From positions 372,001 to 436,000 of the forward strand of contig NZ_JAGSPB010000001.1 in assembly GCF_019204025.1 (NCBI RefSeq): a stretch of 64,000 nucleotides of DNA, in the 5' to 3' direction. Under the pieces are notes generated by a model. It was given only the letters and a program-made list of their open reading frames with translations. It had not been told where the DNA came from and did not search any database. Positions 1-7,506 of this stretch are shown one piece after another. Every line of letters starts with the position of its first letter. The stretch's first letter is position 1. The DNA comes from Erythrobacter ani. GTDB lineage: Bacteria; Pseudomonadota; Alphaproteobacteria; Sphingomonadales; Sphingomonadaceae. The translations under genes and the position numbers were made by a program.

Positions 1-69
1 CGAAAGCTGATAAGGAAGGAAGCCTGAAAGGCTCCACTCAGTGCCGGTTTCGGTAGTCTTGTCGTTCAT
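1..69 (-). CDS. Truncated regulator gene, probably MarR family (N-terminus only)
   Basis: An ATG at 69 opens a frame of 23 codons that runs off the left edge. The peptide reads MNDKTTETGTEW followed by SLSGFLPYQLS. A short polar start followed by a W-S-L-x-x-F-L-P-Y-x-L-S pattern is what I expect just before helix 1 of MarR-family winged-helix regulators, so this is inferred to be one. It lies 72 bp downstream of the enoyl-CoA hydratase gene on the same strand and could be co-transcribed with it. No strong ribosome binding site is visible. With only 23 residues the family assignment is tentative. Confidence 0.4.
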   Translation of the reverse strand, partial: MNDKTTETGTEWSLSGFLPYQLS

Positions 70-141
70 CGCAAGTGGTTTCTCATGAAACCATCGCGAT
101 TGGCAAGGCCCGCCAGTGCGGCAAGCTCTCTCGGACGCACA

Positions 142-1014
142 CTATTCGTAGGGTCGCTCGTCCCACCAAGGGTAGAAATCGGGCATGTCTTCGCTGACTT
201 TCGCTGGATACTGCGGAGGCCGTTTCTCGAGGAAACTCGCAATTCCCTCTTTCGCGTCCGCACCGCGCGACAGGCGGTAAATTGCCCGGCTGTCGATCTT
301 GTGTGCTTCCATCGGGTGATCAGCGCTCATCAATCGCCACATCATCGCGCGGGTCATCGCCACAGATACCGCCGAAGTGTTTTGCGCGATCTCCTGCGCG
401 AGTGCACGCGCTTCGTTCAGAAGCACCTGCGGCGAGTGGACCGAACGGATGAGGCCACCATCCTTGGCTTCCTGAGCGCTGAAGACACGGCCTGAATAGC
501 ACCATTCCAGCGCCTGGCTGATCCCGACAATCCGCGGCAGGAACCAGCTCGAGGCTGCCTCCGGCACGATGCCCCGGCGCGCAAACACAAAACCGAAACG
601 AGCGGTTTCACTCGCAAGACGGATATCCATGGCGAGTTGCATCGTCGCACCGACGCCGACGGCCACGCCGTTGCAAGCTGAAATGAGCGGCTTCTTGCTT
701 TCGAACAGCCGCAGGGTCAGCAGTCCGCCGCCGTCGCGGACAGTCGGATCGCTCAGATCGTCGACCTCGGTCGGATCGGAAAAGACGTGGCCTCCCCCTT
801 CCGGCGTCAGATCCGCGCCCGCGCAGAACGCTCGTTCACCCGCACCGGTAAAGATCACCGCGCGCACTTCGTCATCGGCGTCGATATCGTCCATCGCCGT
901 CATGATCTCGCTTCCCATGGTGCGAGTATAGGCATTCATCTTGTCCGGCCGGTTGAGCGTGATGGTCGCAACGCCGTCAGCCTTGTTTACGAGGATCTGG
1001 GTGTAATCGGTCAT
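142..1014 (-). CDS. Enoyl-CoA hydratase/isomerase (crotonase) family protein, 290 aa
   Basis: This is a crotonase-fold enzyme that probably hydrates or isomerises an enoyl-CoA in fatty-acid or aromatic/branched-chain acyl-CoA breakdown in the cytoplasm. The oxyanion-hole segments FCAGADL (residues 63-69) and GVAVGVGAT (117-123) are clear, and Glu152 in GIVPEAASSW sits at the usual catalytic glutamate position. The length is slightly above the usual 260, with an acidic insert around residues 75-95 and a C-terminal tail ending PWWDERPYE. I chose ATG 1014 because GGAG lies just upstream; the frame stays open to 1083 but has no better start. The exact substrate cannot be read from the sequence. 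Confidence 0.88.
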   Translation of the reverse strand: MTDYTQILVNKADGVATITLNRPDKMNAYTRTMGSEIMTAMDDIDADDEVRAVIFTGAGERAFCAGADLTPEGGGHVFSDPTEVDDLSDPTVRDGGGLLTLRLFESKKPLISACNGVAVGVGATMQLAMDIRLASETARFGFVFARRGIVPEAASSWFLPRIVGISQALEWCYSGRVFSAQEAKDGGLIRSVHSPQVLLNEARALAQEIAQNTSAVSVAMTRAMMWRLMSADHPMEAHKIDSRAIYRLSRGADAKEGIASFLEKRPPQYPAKVSEDMPDFYPWWDERPYE

Positions 1015-1229
1015 TCTATCTCCAACCATTATTGCCCTGCCCGTCATGCTATCGAACCGGGCGGGCCGCGAGACATGGACCACGTGTTACGCGGTCCTGA
1101 AGCACAAAACCCGATCCGATCCGATCGGTCAATCGCGCCCGCCATATCGCGTTCGCACAGCTAACTTGATCGACCAATTCGATAGGCGCCAGTAGGCGCT
1201 GTACGAAAGCGCTTCGGACGCGCCGCCAA

Positions 1230-2129
1230 CTATTCCAGCGAGGGTTCAGCGGCGGCGGCCCGCGCGAACCGATCAGAAAATTCACGAACCTTTGCGGGTA
1301 GGTAAGGCGTCTGCGGCCTCACCAGGTATAACGGAAAGGCATCGGCGGCCCAGTCCGGGAGTACAACACGCATCCGACCGGAGGAAACCTCCTTTTCGAA
1401 CGCCCAAAGCGGCCCCTGATGCAAGCCAGCGCTTCCAAGCACCAATTGCTTGATCGCGGTAACGCTGTTCGCCGCCACCCGGCCGGTCACCTCCGCGCTT
1501 TGCCTTTTCTTTCCGTGAGAAAGCGTGAGCGGAAGGCGGCGCTGGCCTCCGCGATAAAATACAAAGGGGTGGTCGCCAAGCTCTGAGGGATGTTCCGGAA
1601 GGCCATGCATGTCCGCATACTCCGCCGAGGCGACGATTACGCGCGGCACTTCGGCCACTTTGCGCGCGATCAGACTCGAATCCGAAAGTCGCCCGATACG
1701 CACCACGATATCAAGTCCAGCCTCGGTGAGATTGTCGAAGCGGCTGCCGAGCACAAGCTCGATATCGAGATCCGGCGCATCGTGCAGCAGTTTGGCGATG
1801 ACCGGAGCCACGAACCGCGCCCCGAAGTCGACCGGCGCCCCGATCCTGAGCTTCCCGCGCGGATCGTCGAGCAAGCCGGCAACGTCCGCCTCCAGCGCCA
1901 TACGCTCATCCACCAGACGTCGCACGCCTTCGTAATATCGCCGGCCCGCCTCGGTCGGAATCGATCTTTTGGTCGATCGCCGGAGCAGTTTCGCCTGCAG
2001 GCGATCCTCCAAGGCCGTGACTTTGCGACTGACCGAAGAAGGATCGATCCCGAGCTCGATCGCAACCGCGCGCAAGCTGCCCGCCTCAACGACCCGGATG
2101 AATATATGATCGAACCCATCTTCATGCAT
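1230..2129 (-). CDS. LysR-family transcriptional regulator, about 299 aa
   Basis: The N-terminal 60 residues form a LysR-type winged helix-turn-helix (FIRVVEAGSLRAVAIELGI, then SSVSRKVTALEDRLQ). The remaining 230 residues form the periplasmic-binding-like effector domain (RGKLRIGAPVDFG onward). Family knowledge says such proteins bind the divergent promoter of a neighbouring gene and respond to a small molecule. The divergent gene here encodes a short-chain dehydrogenase starting about 106 bp away, so that gene is the likely target. The frame can be extended to a TTG at 2138, but the ATG at 2129 is preferred. No clear ribosome binding site precedes either. The effector is unknown. Confidence 0.9.
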   Translation of the reverse strand: MHEDGFDHIFIRVVEAGSLRAVAIELGIDPSSVSRKVTALEDRLQAKLLRRSTKRSIPTEAGRRYYEGVRRLVDERMALEADVAGLLDDPRGKLRIGAPVDFGARFVAPVIAKLLHDAPDLDIELVLGSRFDNLTEAGLDIVVRIGRLSDSSLIARKVAEVPRVIVASAEYADMHGLPEHPSELGDHPFVFYRGGQRRLPLTLSHGKKRQSAEVTGRVAANSVTAIKQLVLGSAGLHQGPLWAFEKEVSSGRMRVVLPDWAADAFPLYLVRPQTPYLPAKVREFSDRFARAAAAEPSLE

Positions 2130-2235
2130 ATTCTGCAATTAACAGATGTAAAATATGTGTCTAGCTGCATCATGCTTGAACCCTCATATCTCTTTCATCG
2201 CCAACGCAAGTGGCTCAAACCGAAGGAGAATAAAG
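2130..2235. promoter_or_regulatory. Divergent promoter region between LysR gene and SDR gene
   Basis: About 106 bp separate the two divergent starts. The stretch is markedly A/T-rich near 2130-2165, as expected for promoters in a GC-rich genome. A 4-bp inverted repeat GCATCATGC lies at about 2167-2175. A good ribosome binding site (AAGGAG) sits just before ATG 2236. LysR regulators normally bind such regions, but I cannot define the operator from one sequence. Confidence 0.5.
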
Positions 2236-2994
2236 ATGACACAGAGCAACCCGACAGCCCTTATCACTGGTGCCAGCCGTGGTCTTGGCCGAGCGATGAC
2301 CCTCGCCCTTGCAAGCCGCGGGTGGAATGTGATCGGCACTTACCGCACGCAGCAAGAAGAAGCCGAAAAGGTTGTACAGGAAGCCGCATCCGCCGGTGGG
2401 CGCGCCGTGATGCTGCCTTTCGACGCGGAGGAAACCGACCCTGCTGCCTTCATCGAAGATGTGCGCAAATCGCTCGCCGACTTGGGTAGCGATACTCTGG
2501 ATGCACTCGTCAACAATGCAGGTGCCGCGCATTATGCGCCGATTGCGGAAACCGATCTCTCCGCCCTCGACGGCCTCTACCGGCTCCATGTCCGGGCACC
2601 GCTCGCCCTGACACAGGCTGCACTGCCGATGATCGGCGAAGGTGGCCGCGTGCTGTTCATTTCAACCGGTCTCGCGCGGTTCAGCCTGCCCGGATACGGC
2701 GCCTATGCCGCGATGAAGGGTGCTGTCGAAGTGATGGCTCGCTACGCCGCGAAGGAGCTTGGCGAACGTGGTATCCGCGTAAACACGCTCGCCCCTGGAG
2801 CAATTGAGACCGATTTTGGAGGTGGTGCGGTGCGCGACAATCCCGAAGTGAACGCCCACGTCTCTGCCATGACCGCGCTTGGCCGTCCCGGCCTACCCAA
2901 GGAGATTGGCGATGCGGTTGCCGCGATCCTGTCCGATGAAATGCGCTGGATGTCGGGCGAACGCATCGAAATCTCGGGCGGCCAAAGCCTCTGA
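2236..2994 (+). CDS. Short-chain dehydrogenase/reductase (SDR), 252 aa
   Basis: This is a classical SDR oxidoreductase that uses NAD(P)H. The nucleotide-binding TGASRGLG is at residues 11-18, NNAG at 93-96, and the catalytic Tyr157-x3-Lys161 in YAAMK, with Ser143 preceding. The length matches the family norm of about 250. Start ATG 2236 follows AAGGAGAATAAAG, a good ribosome binding site; the frame is open further upstream but reads into the regulatory region. It is transcribed away from the LysR gene and is probably its target. It ends just before a strong bidirectional terminator. Substrate unknown. Confidence 0.9.
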   Translation: MTQSNPTALITGASRGLGRAMTLALASRGWNVIGTYRTQQEEAEKVVQEAASAGGRAVMLPFDAEETDPAAFIEDVRKSLADLGSDTLDALVNNAGAAHYAPIAETDLSALDGLYRLHVRAPLALTQAALPMIGEGGRVLFISTGLARFSLPGYGAYAAMKGAVEVMARYAAKELGERGIRVNTLAPGAIETDFGGGAVRDNPEVNAHVSAMTALGRPGLPKEIGDAVAAILSDEMRWMSGERIEISGGQSL

Positions 2995-3011
2995 TTGGAC
3001 TGCGAAAAAAG

Positions 3012-3043
3012 AAGCCCCCGCCGCCAAGAGGCAGCGGGGGCTT
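3012..3043. terminator. Bidirectional intrinsic terminator
   Basis: A perfect 10-bp GC-rich stem (AAGCCCCCGC at 3012-3021 with GCGGGGGCTT at 3034-3043) and a 12-nt loop has AAAAAA on the left and a T-rich run (TTCTTATTTTTT) on the right. It lies between two convergent genes and can serve both the SDR gene ending at 2994 and the one ending at 3117. Confidence 0.88.
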
Positions 3044-3116
3044 TCTTATTTTTTGCGTTCGCGCCGGACCGTGAGGGTCAGGTAAGCAGCGCCGCGTCAT
3101 AATAACGCGGCAAGCC

Positions 3117-3902
3117 TTACCGCGGTGCCATCCGGATGCCGCCGTCGAGACGCACGTCTTCGCCGTTGAAATAGCCGGTCTCGATCATGGTCATGGCCAG
3201 TTTCGCGTATTCCTCTGGCATGCCCAAGCGTTTGGGGAACGGGACGGACGCGGCCAGCGCTTCCTTCACTTGCGGAGGGGCAGCGTTCATCAGCGGGGTT
3301 TCAAAGATGCCCGGCAGGATGGTGTTCACACGGATGCCTTCGCGCATCAGGTCGCGCGCGATCGGCAAGGTCATGCCAACCACGCCGCCCTTGGACGCGG
3401 AATAGGCGGCCTGACCGATCTGACCATCTTCGGCAGCGACGGACGCGGTGTTCACGATTGCGCCGCGCGCGCCGTCATCGCCCATCGGATCGAGCGTCAT
3501 CATCCCGGCAGCCGACTTGGCGATGCAGCGGAAGGTGCCGATTAGGTTGACCTGAATCACGAAATCGAACGCGCTGATCGGGAAATGCTTGATCTCGCCC
3601 GATTGCTTGTCGCGGCTGGCGGTCTTGATCGCGTTGCCGATACCGGCGCAGTTGACGAGGATACGCTCCTGCCCGTGGGCATCGCGCGCCTTGGCAAAAC
3701 CTGCATCGACATCGTCATCGCTGGTCACATTGACCTTGCAGAACACGCCGCCGATTTCTTCGGCCATGGCGTTGCCCTTATCTTCGTTCATGTCGAAGAT
3801 CGCGACTTTCGCGCCTTTGGCTGCAAGAGCGCGTGCGGTTGCCGCGCCAAGGCCGGATGCCCCGCCAGTGACGACGGCTGGGGTGCTCGATGATACTTCC
3901 AT
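3117..3902 (-). CDS. SDR, 3-hydroxyacyl-CoA dehydrogenase type-2-like, 261 aa
   Basis: This SDR carries TGGASGLG at residues 12-19, FD (Asp37) at the end of the second strand, which favours NAD over NADP, NCAG at 84-87, Ser154 in NTASVAA, and Tyr167-x3-Lys171. The insertion around residues 92-110 and the overall pattern resemble the 17-beta-HSD10/3-hydroxyacyl-CoA dehydrogenase type-2 group, which oxidises 3-hydroxyacyl-CoA in branched-chain or fatty-acid breakdown. It starts 27 bp downstream of a thiolase on the same strand, which supports a beta-oxidation role because the two steps are consecutive. AGAAGGA precedes ATG 3902. Confidence 0.88.
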   Translation of the reverse strand: MEVSSSTPAVVTGGASGLGAATARALAAKGAKVAIFDMNEDKGNAMAEEIGGVFCKVNVTSDDDVDAGFAKARDAHGQERILVNCAGIGNAIKTASRDKQSGEIKHFPISAFDFVIQVNLIGTFRCIAKSAAGMMTLDPMGDDGARGAIVNTASVAAEDGQIGQAAYSASKGGVVGMTLPIARDLMREGIRVNTILPGIFETPLMNAAPPQVKEALAASVPFPKRLGMPEEYAKLAMTMIETGYFNGEDVRLDGGIRMAPR

Positions 3903-3929
3903 TGAAAAATCCTTCTTTGGGTGGGTCTG

Positions 3930-5102
3930 TTAAACGCGCTCGATGATCGTGACGTTGGCGACGCCGCCGCCTTCGCACATCGTCTGAAGCCCGTATTTCT
4001 TGTCGTGCCGGTGGAGCGCGTGGACCAGCGTCGCCATCAGCTTTGTTCCCGAAGCGCCCAGCGGATGGCCGAGTGCGATCGCGCCGCCATGGACATTGAG
4101 CCGGTCCGGATCGGCGCCTGTATGTTTGAGCCATGCGAGCGGCACCGGTGCGAATGCCTCGTTCACTTCGAACAGGTCGATATCGTCGATTTTCATCCCC
4201 GCACGTTCAAGTGCGCGGTCGGTCGCGAACAGCGGCTCTTCGAGCATGATGACAGGATCGCCCGCTGTCACGGTCAGGTTGTGGATGCGCGCCATTGGCG
4301 TGAGGCCGTGCCGTTTCAGCGCTTCTTCCGAAACGACCATGACTGCCGAGGACCCGTCGCAGATCTGGCTGGCGCTCGCCGCGGTGATCTTGCCATCGGG
4401 CGCGAGCAGCTTGACCCCGGCGATACCTTCGAGCGTCGCATCGAAGCGGATACCCTCATCGACCGTGTGCATCTCCTCGCCATCGGGTGTTTCGATTTCT
4501 ACCGGGACAATCTCTTTCTCAAACGCGCCGGTCTCGGTGGCCTTGATCGCTTTGGCATGGCTGCCGAGCGCGAAGCTATCGAGCTGATCCTTGGAAAAAT
4601 CGTGTTTGTCGGCAATCATCTGGGCGCCCATGAACTGGCTGAACTGTACGCCAGGGTACTTTTCCATAACGCCGGGTGACATGTAATTGCCCAGCCCCTC
4701 CTTCATATGGAGTGTCATGTTCGAGCCCATCGGCACGCGGGTCATGCTTTCGACGCCGCTCGCAATAACCACGTCCTGCGTGCCGCTCATCACCGCTTGT
4801 GCCGCGAACTGGATTGCCTGCTGTGATGATCCGCATTGCCGGTCGATCGAGACGGCGGGAGTCGATTGCGGAAGCAGTTTCGAGGCGAGCACACCCATGC
4901 GCCCGACCTGCCCGGCCTGCTCGCCCGCCTGACTTACGCAGCCGGTGACCACATCATCGACGGCTTTCGGATCGATCCCGCTGCGTTCGACCACGGCGTC
5001 GAGCGATTTGGCAAGAAGGTCGACAGGATGGACGCCGGCAAGACGGCCGCCGCGTTTGCCGCCGGCAGTGCGAACGGCGTCAACGATATAGGCTGTGGGC
5101 AT
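3930..5102 (-). CDS. Acetyl-CoA C-acyltransferase (thiolase), 390 aa
   Basis: This is a thiolase of the degradative type, which cleaves 3-ketoacyl-CoA with CoA. The nucleophile Cys90 sits in DRQCGSSQQ, the catalytic His346 in GHPLGASG, and the second Cys376 in the CEGGGVAN motif. The length is typical. I start at ATG 5102 (MPTAYIVDAVRT) because thiolases begin there; the frame stays open 25 codons further but crosses a palindrome that looks regulatory. It forms a two-gene operon with the SDR at 3117-3902. Several acetyl-CoA acetyltransferase paralogues share these motifs, so the chain-length preference is not fixed. Confidence 0.92.
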   Translation of the reverse strand: MPTAYIVDAVRTAGGKRGGRLAGVHPVDLLAKSLDAVVERSGIDPKAVDDVVTGCVSQAGEQAGQVGRMGVLASKLLPQSTPAVSIDRQCGSSQQAIQFAAQAVMSGTQDVVIASGVESMTRVPMGSNMTLHMKEGLGNYMSPGVMEKYPGVQFSQFMGAQMIADKHDFSKDQLDSFALGSHAKAIKATETGAFEKEIVPVEIETPDGEEMHTVDEGIRFDATLEGIAGVKLLAPDGKITAASASQICDGSSAVMVVSEEALKRHGLTPMARIHNLTVTAGDPVIMLEEPLFATDRALERAGMKIDDIDLFEVNEAFAPVPLAWLKHTGADPDRLNVHGGAIALGHPLGASGTKLMATLVHALHRHDKKYGLQTMCEGGGVANVTIIERV

Positions 5103-5119
5103 GATGGGGGATGTCCTCT

Positions 5120-5133
5120 CGTTTACGTAAACG
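5120..5133. promoter_or_regulatory. Perfect 14-bp palindrome, likely operator of the thiolase/SDR operon
   Basis: CGTTTACGTAAACG is a perfect palindrome lying 17 bp upstream of the thiolase start codon. Palindromes with a TTTACGTAAA core are reported for regulators of fatty-acid or branched-chain acyl-CoA catabolism in Proteobacteria (MerR- and TetR-type), so an operator function is a reasonable inference. The cognate regulator is not evident in the window. Confidence 0.5.
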
Positions 5134-5262
5134 TTGCTGTTTGCCACTCGCCTATGTGAGCGAGAGCCCGGAATCAAGAACCCAAATTGATGGGCTTCGC
5201 GCCCGTTTCAATCCGCAATCGCTTGTGTCGCTACGGCAAGCGTGGTTAGCGCTCGATCAATC

Positions 5263-6537
5263 ATGTCCGACAGCGATCCTGCCTCCGCCGCCCAGAGAGC
5301 GCTTGAACGCGGCGATCCCGCTGCTTTGACACTATTCGACCGCGCGATCAGGGGCGATCCGGGCAACGCCAGGTTGTGGCTGGGCAAGGCGCGCGCGCTC
5401 GCACTTACCGGCGATGCGAGGGGCGCCCGGATAGTCGCGGAGCAAATCGCCGACCAGGCACCCGGGTTTATCGAGGCGCAAGACCAGCTTGCCGAATTTC
5501 GGCTGGCCGTAGGCGATGAGGATTTCGCCTCCCATTACGCCAAAGCCGCGGCGAAGCAGCCCCGCGATCCGAACATCCTTGCCGCGTTGTCCAATGCGCT
5601 CGCCTCGCTCGATCGCTCAGCTGAGGCAGCGGATGTCGCGGCGGAGGCGCGCGCTCGTTTTCCGGAGGAGCCTCACTTCGCCTTGCTCGAAGCGACGCAT
5701 GCGGGGGCGGCGGGCGAGTGGGACCGGGCAGAGGTCATCTATAGTGCCCTCGCAACGTTCTCACCCCAGCGCTTGGTCCAGGAGGCACGCCATCGGCTCC
5801 GCGCGCAGGACGCGGGTAAGGCCGAAGCGCTGCTCGACCGTGTCTTGGAACAGAACCCTTGGGATATCGCCGCATGGGCGCTGCTGGGGATCGCTTGGCG
5901 CATGAGCGGCAACGAGCGGGCGGATTGGCTCCATGTACAAACGGGCTTGGTGCAGTTTCGATCTTTGGCGGGGCGTGCGGACCTTATTGACGACGCCGCT
6001 GCAGAATTGCGCAAACTTCATGACATTTCGGCGATGCCGCTTGGACAATCGCTGCGCGGTGGCAGCCAGACCCGCGGCATCCTGTTCGACCGCTCGGAGC
6101 CGATTTTCGCCGAACTGCGAGGCACGATCGAAGCCGCACTGGAAGAATATCGCGCCGACCTCCCGGCGATTGATCGGGAGCACCCGCTGCTTCGCCATCG
6201 CGAGGCGGCATGGTCGCTGGCAGGATCGTGGTCGGTCAGGCTTACCGGCGGGTCAGACCATCACGCCTCCCATATCCATCCAGCGGGCATTGTCTCCAGC
6301 GCGCTCTATCTTACGGTCCCGGAAACGATTTCCAGCGAGATCGACAGGCAAGGATGGCTTGAATTGGGCCGCCCTCCCCGCGACCTGGGCCTCGACCTGC
6401 CGGCATTGTCGGCCATAAAGCCCAAGCCCTGTCACCTGGCGCTGTTCCCATCGACCATGTACCACGGTACGACGCCGTTCATCTCCGCAGCCGCGGACCA
6501 GCGCCTGACAGTCGCATTCGACGTAAAGGTCAGTTGA
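5263..6537 (+). CDS. TPR protein with C-terminal putative 2OG-Fe(II) oxygenase domain, 424 aa
   Basis: Residues 1 to about 240 are alanine-rich tetratricopeptide-like helices (ALERGDPAALTLFDRAI, LLDRVLEQNPWDIAAWALLG). The last 100 residues match the bacterial 2OG-Fe(II) oxygenase family known from PF13759: HIHPAGIVSSALYLTVP, then GWLELGRPP, KPKPCHLALFPSTMYHGTTPF and RLTVAFDV. The His residues in HIHP and MYHGT are probable iron ligands. Such proteins are thought to hydroxylate an unknown substrate, often in loci with TonB-dependent receptors, and two receptors follow here. Start ATG 5263; the frame also has a GTG at 5242. The last 8 bp overlap the convergent gene ending at 6530. Confidence 0.8.
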   Translation: MSDSDPASAAQRALERGDPAALTLFDRAIRGDPGNARLWLGKARALALTGDARGARIVAEQIADQAPGFIEAQDQLAEFRLAVGDEDFASHYAKAAAKQPRDPNILAALSNALASLDRSAEAADVAAEARARFPEEPHFALLEATHAGAAGEWDRAEVIYSALATFSPQRLVQEARHRLRAQDAGKAEALLDRVLEQNPWDIAAWALLGIAWRMSGNERADWLHVQTGLVQFRSLAGRADLIDDAAAELRKLHDISAMPLGQSLRGGSQTRGILFDRSEPIFAELRGTIEAALEEYRADLPAIDREHPLLRHREAAWSLAGSWSVRLTGGSDHHASHIHPAGIVSSALYLTVPETISSEIDRQGWLELGRPPRDLGLDLPALSAIKPKPCHLALFPSTMYHGTTPFISAAADQRLTVAFDVKVS

Positions 6538-7108
6538 GCCGGCGCACTTTCACTGCGCGCTTGTTGTTCACTTTCGCCTTATAGCTTCCGAGAGCAGCTC
6601 GCTCGATCACGATCGTGTCGCCTGCGCCGAATTTGCGAAACCCGGTCGCGCTCTCGATCTCTATCCAGCGCGCGCCATCTTCCAGCTCGAATATGTGGCG
6701 GCCATTGCCGAGCTTCTCCGCGCTCGCGAGAGTTGCGGTGATTTCGTTGACATCCTCGTCACCTTCACCGCCCCCGAAAAGACGGATCTTCGGCAAGTTC
6801 AATCCAAACAGCCCACGCTTCGCCTCGACGATCTGCTCGCGCTCGGCAAGAACGAGTTCTCGCGACTCCTGAGCTGCGAACACTTTCGCGACCTCTTGGT
6901 CGAAGCAGGCCAGGCGCGCATCGGCATCGGTAATTTCGCGGCAACCGAACATCTTTTCGATAACCTCGGGCGTTTCAAGAGCATCGGCGGCGTCAGTTGG
7001 CGCTTGCGCCGGTTGGGCGGCAGCCGTCGCAGAAAGCCACACGGCAGCAAATCCTGCGGCCACTGCGATTATGGTGCGGTCAGCCCTTGGCGAAAGAAGC
7101 GCATTCAT
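6530..7108 (-). CDS. Conserved secreted protein of unknown function, 192 aa
   Basis: An N-terminal signal peptide is evident (about residues 1-32, hydrophobic IIAVAAGFAAVWLSATAAA with an AxA-type cleavage site). The mature part starts with a low-complexity Ala/Pro linker, followed by FGCREITDADARLACFDQ with two cysteines that could form a disulfide. This pattern (C-x-I-x-D-x-x-x-R-L-x-C-F-D) recurs in small proteobacterial periplasmic proteins. The C-terminal half is predicted beta (HIFELEDGARWIEIES, DTIVIERAALGSYKAKVN) and ends in basic residues. GGAGAAATTG precedes ATG 7108. Function not recognised. Confidence 0.75.
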   Translation of the reverse strand: MNALLSPRADRTIIAVAAGFAAVWLSATAAAQPAQAPTDAADALETPEVIEKMFGCREITDADARLACFDQEVAKVFAAQESRELVLAEREQIVEAKRGLFGLNLPKIRLFGGGEGDEDVNEITATLASAEKLGNGRHIFELEDGARWIEIESATGFRKFGAGDTIVIERAALGSYKAKVNNKRAVKVRRLN

Positions 7109-7506
7109 GTTTCAATTTCTCCGAAAGCCGAGTGCGGCGATAATGCCATCAACAAGTGTGGCAATGTGTTACCGGGGTCTTTGTCCGAATTGCAAGAACC
7201 CACGCGCTTTCGCACAAACCGATGGTTAATTCCCTCTCTCGGGGAGTGTTGCACCAGTGCTACACCACGATTTCAATTTGGCGAAAACGCCTGTAATCGC
7301 TTTCCAATTGAGTTCCAAGGAGCCTAACCCTCGACGCAGGGACCGGACGGGCGGATTCTGCGCAGAGTACGTGCGGGCCGTTAACGGATATCCCGACGCT
7401 TGGATGGAAACGTCGCTCAGTCATGTTTGGACCGAGCCGGTGGATCCATCCTTAAATGTGTCTTCCACTATTCAGGGAAGGCATCAGTCATGAGGGTAGA
7501 AACCAT
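7109..7506. other. 398-bp intergenic/leader region before the first TonB-dependent receptor
   Basis: No convincing gene lies here. The region must hold the promoters of the divergent secreted-protein gene and the receptor gene. It contains an imperfect inverted repeat at 7246-7265 (listed separately), a GGCG-AAAA-CGCC mini-hairpin near 7278-7289 and a TCTGCGCAGA palindrome at 7357-7366. The long, A/T-richer stretch before a highly codon-biased receptor gene suggests a long 5' untranslated leader. Confidence 0.5.
7246..7265. repeat. Inverted repeat GTGTTGCAC-CA-GTGCTACAC
   Basis: Two 9-bp arms match in 8 of 9 positions around a 2-bp centre, a size suited to a dimeric DNA-binding protein. It lies about 140 bp from the divergent start at 7108 and 240 bp before the receptor start at 7507. 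Its role as an operator is inferred only from form and position. Confidence 0.4.
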
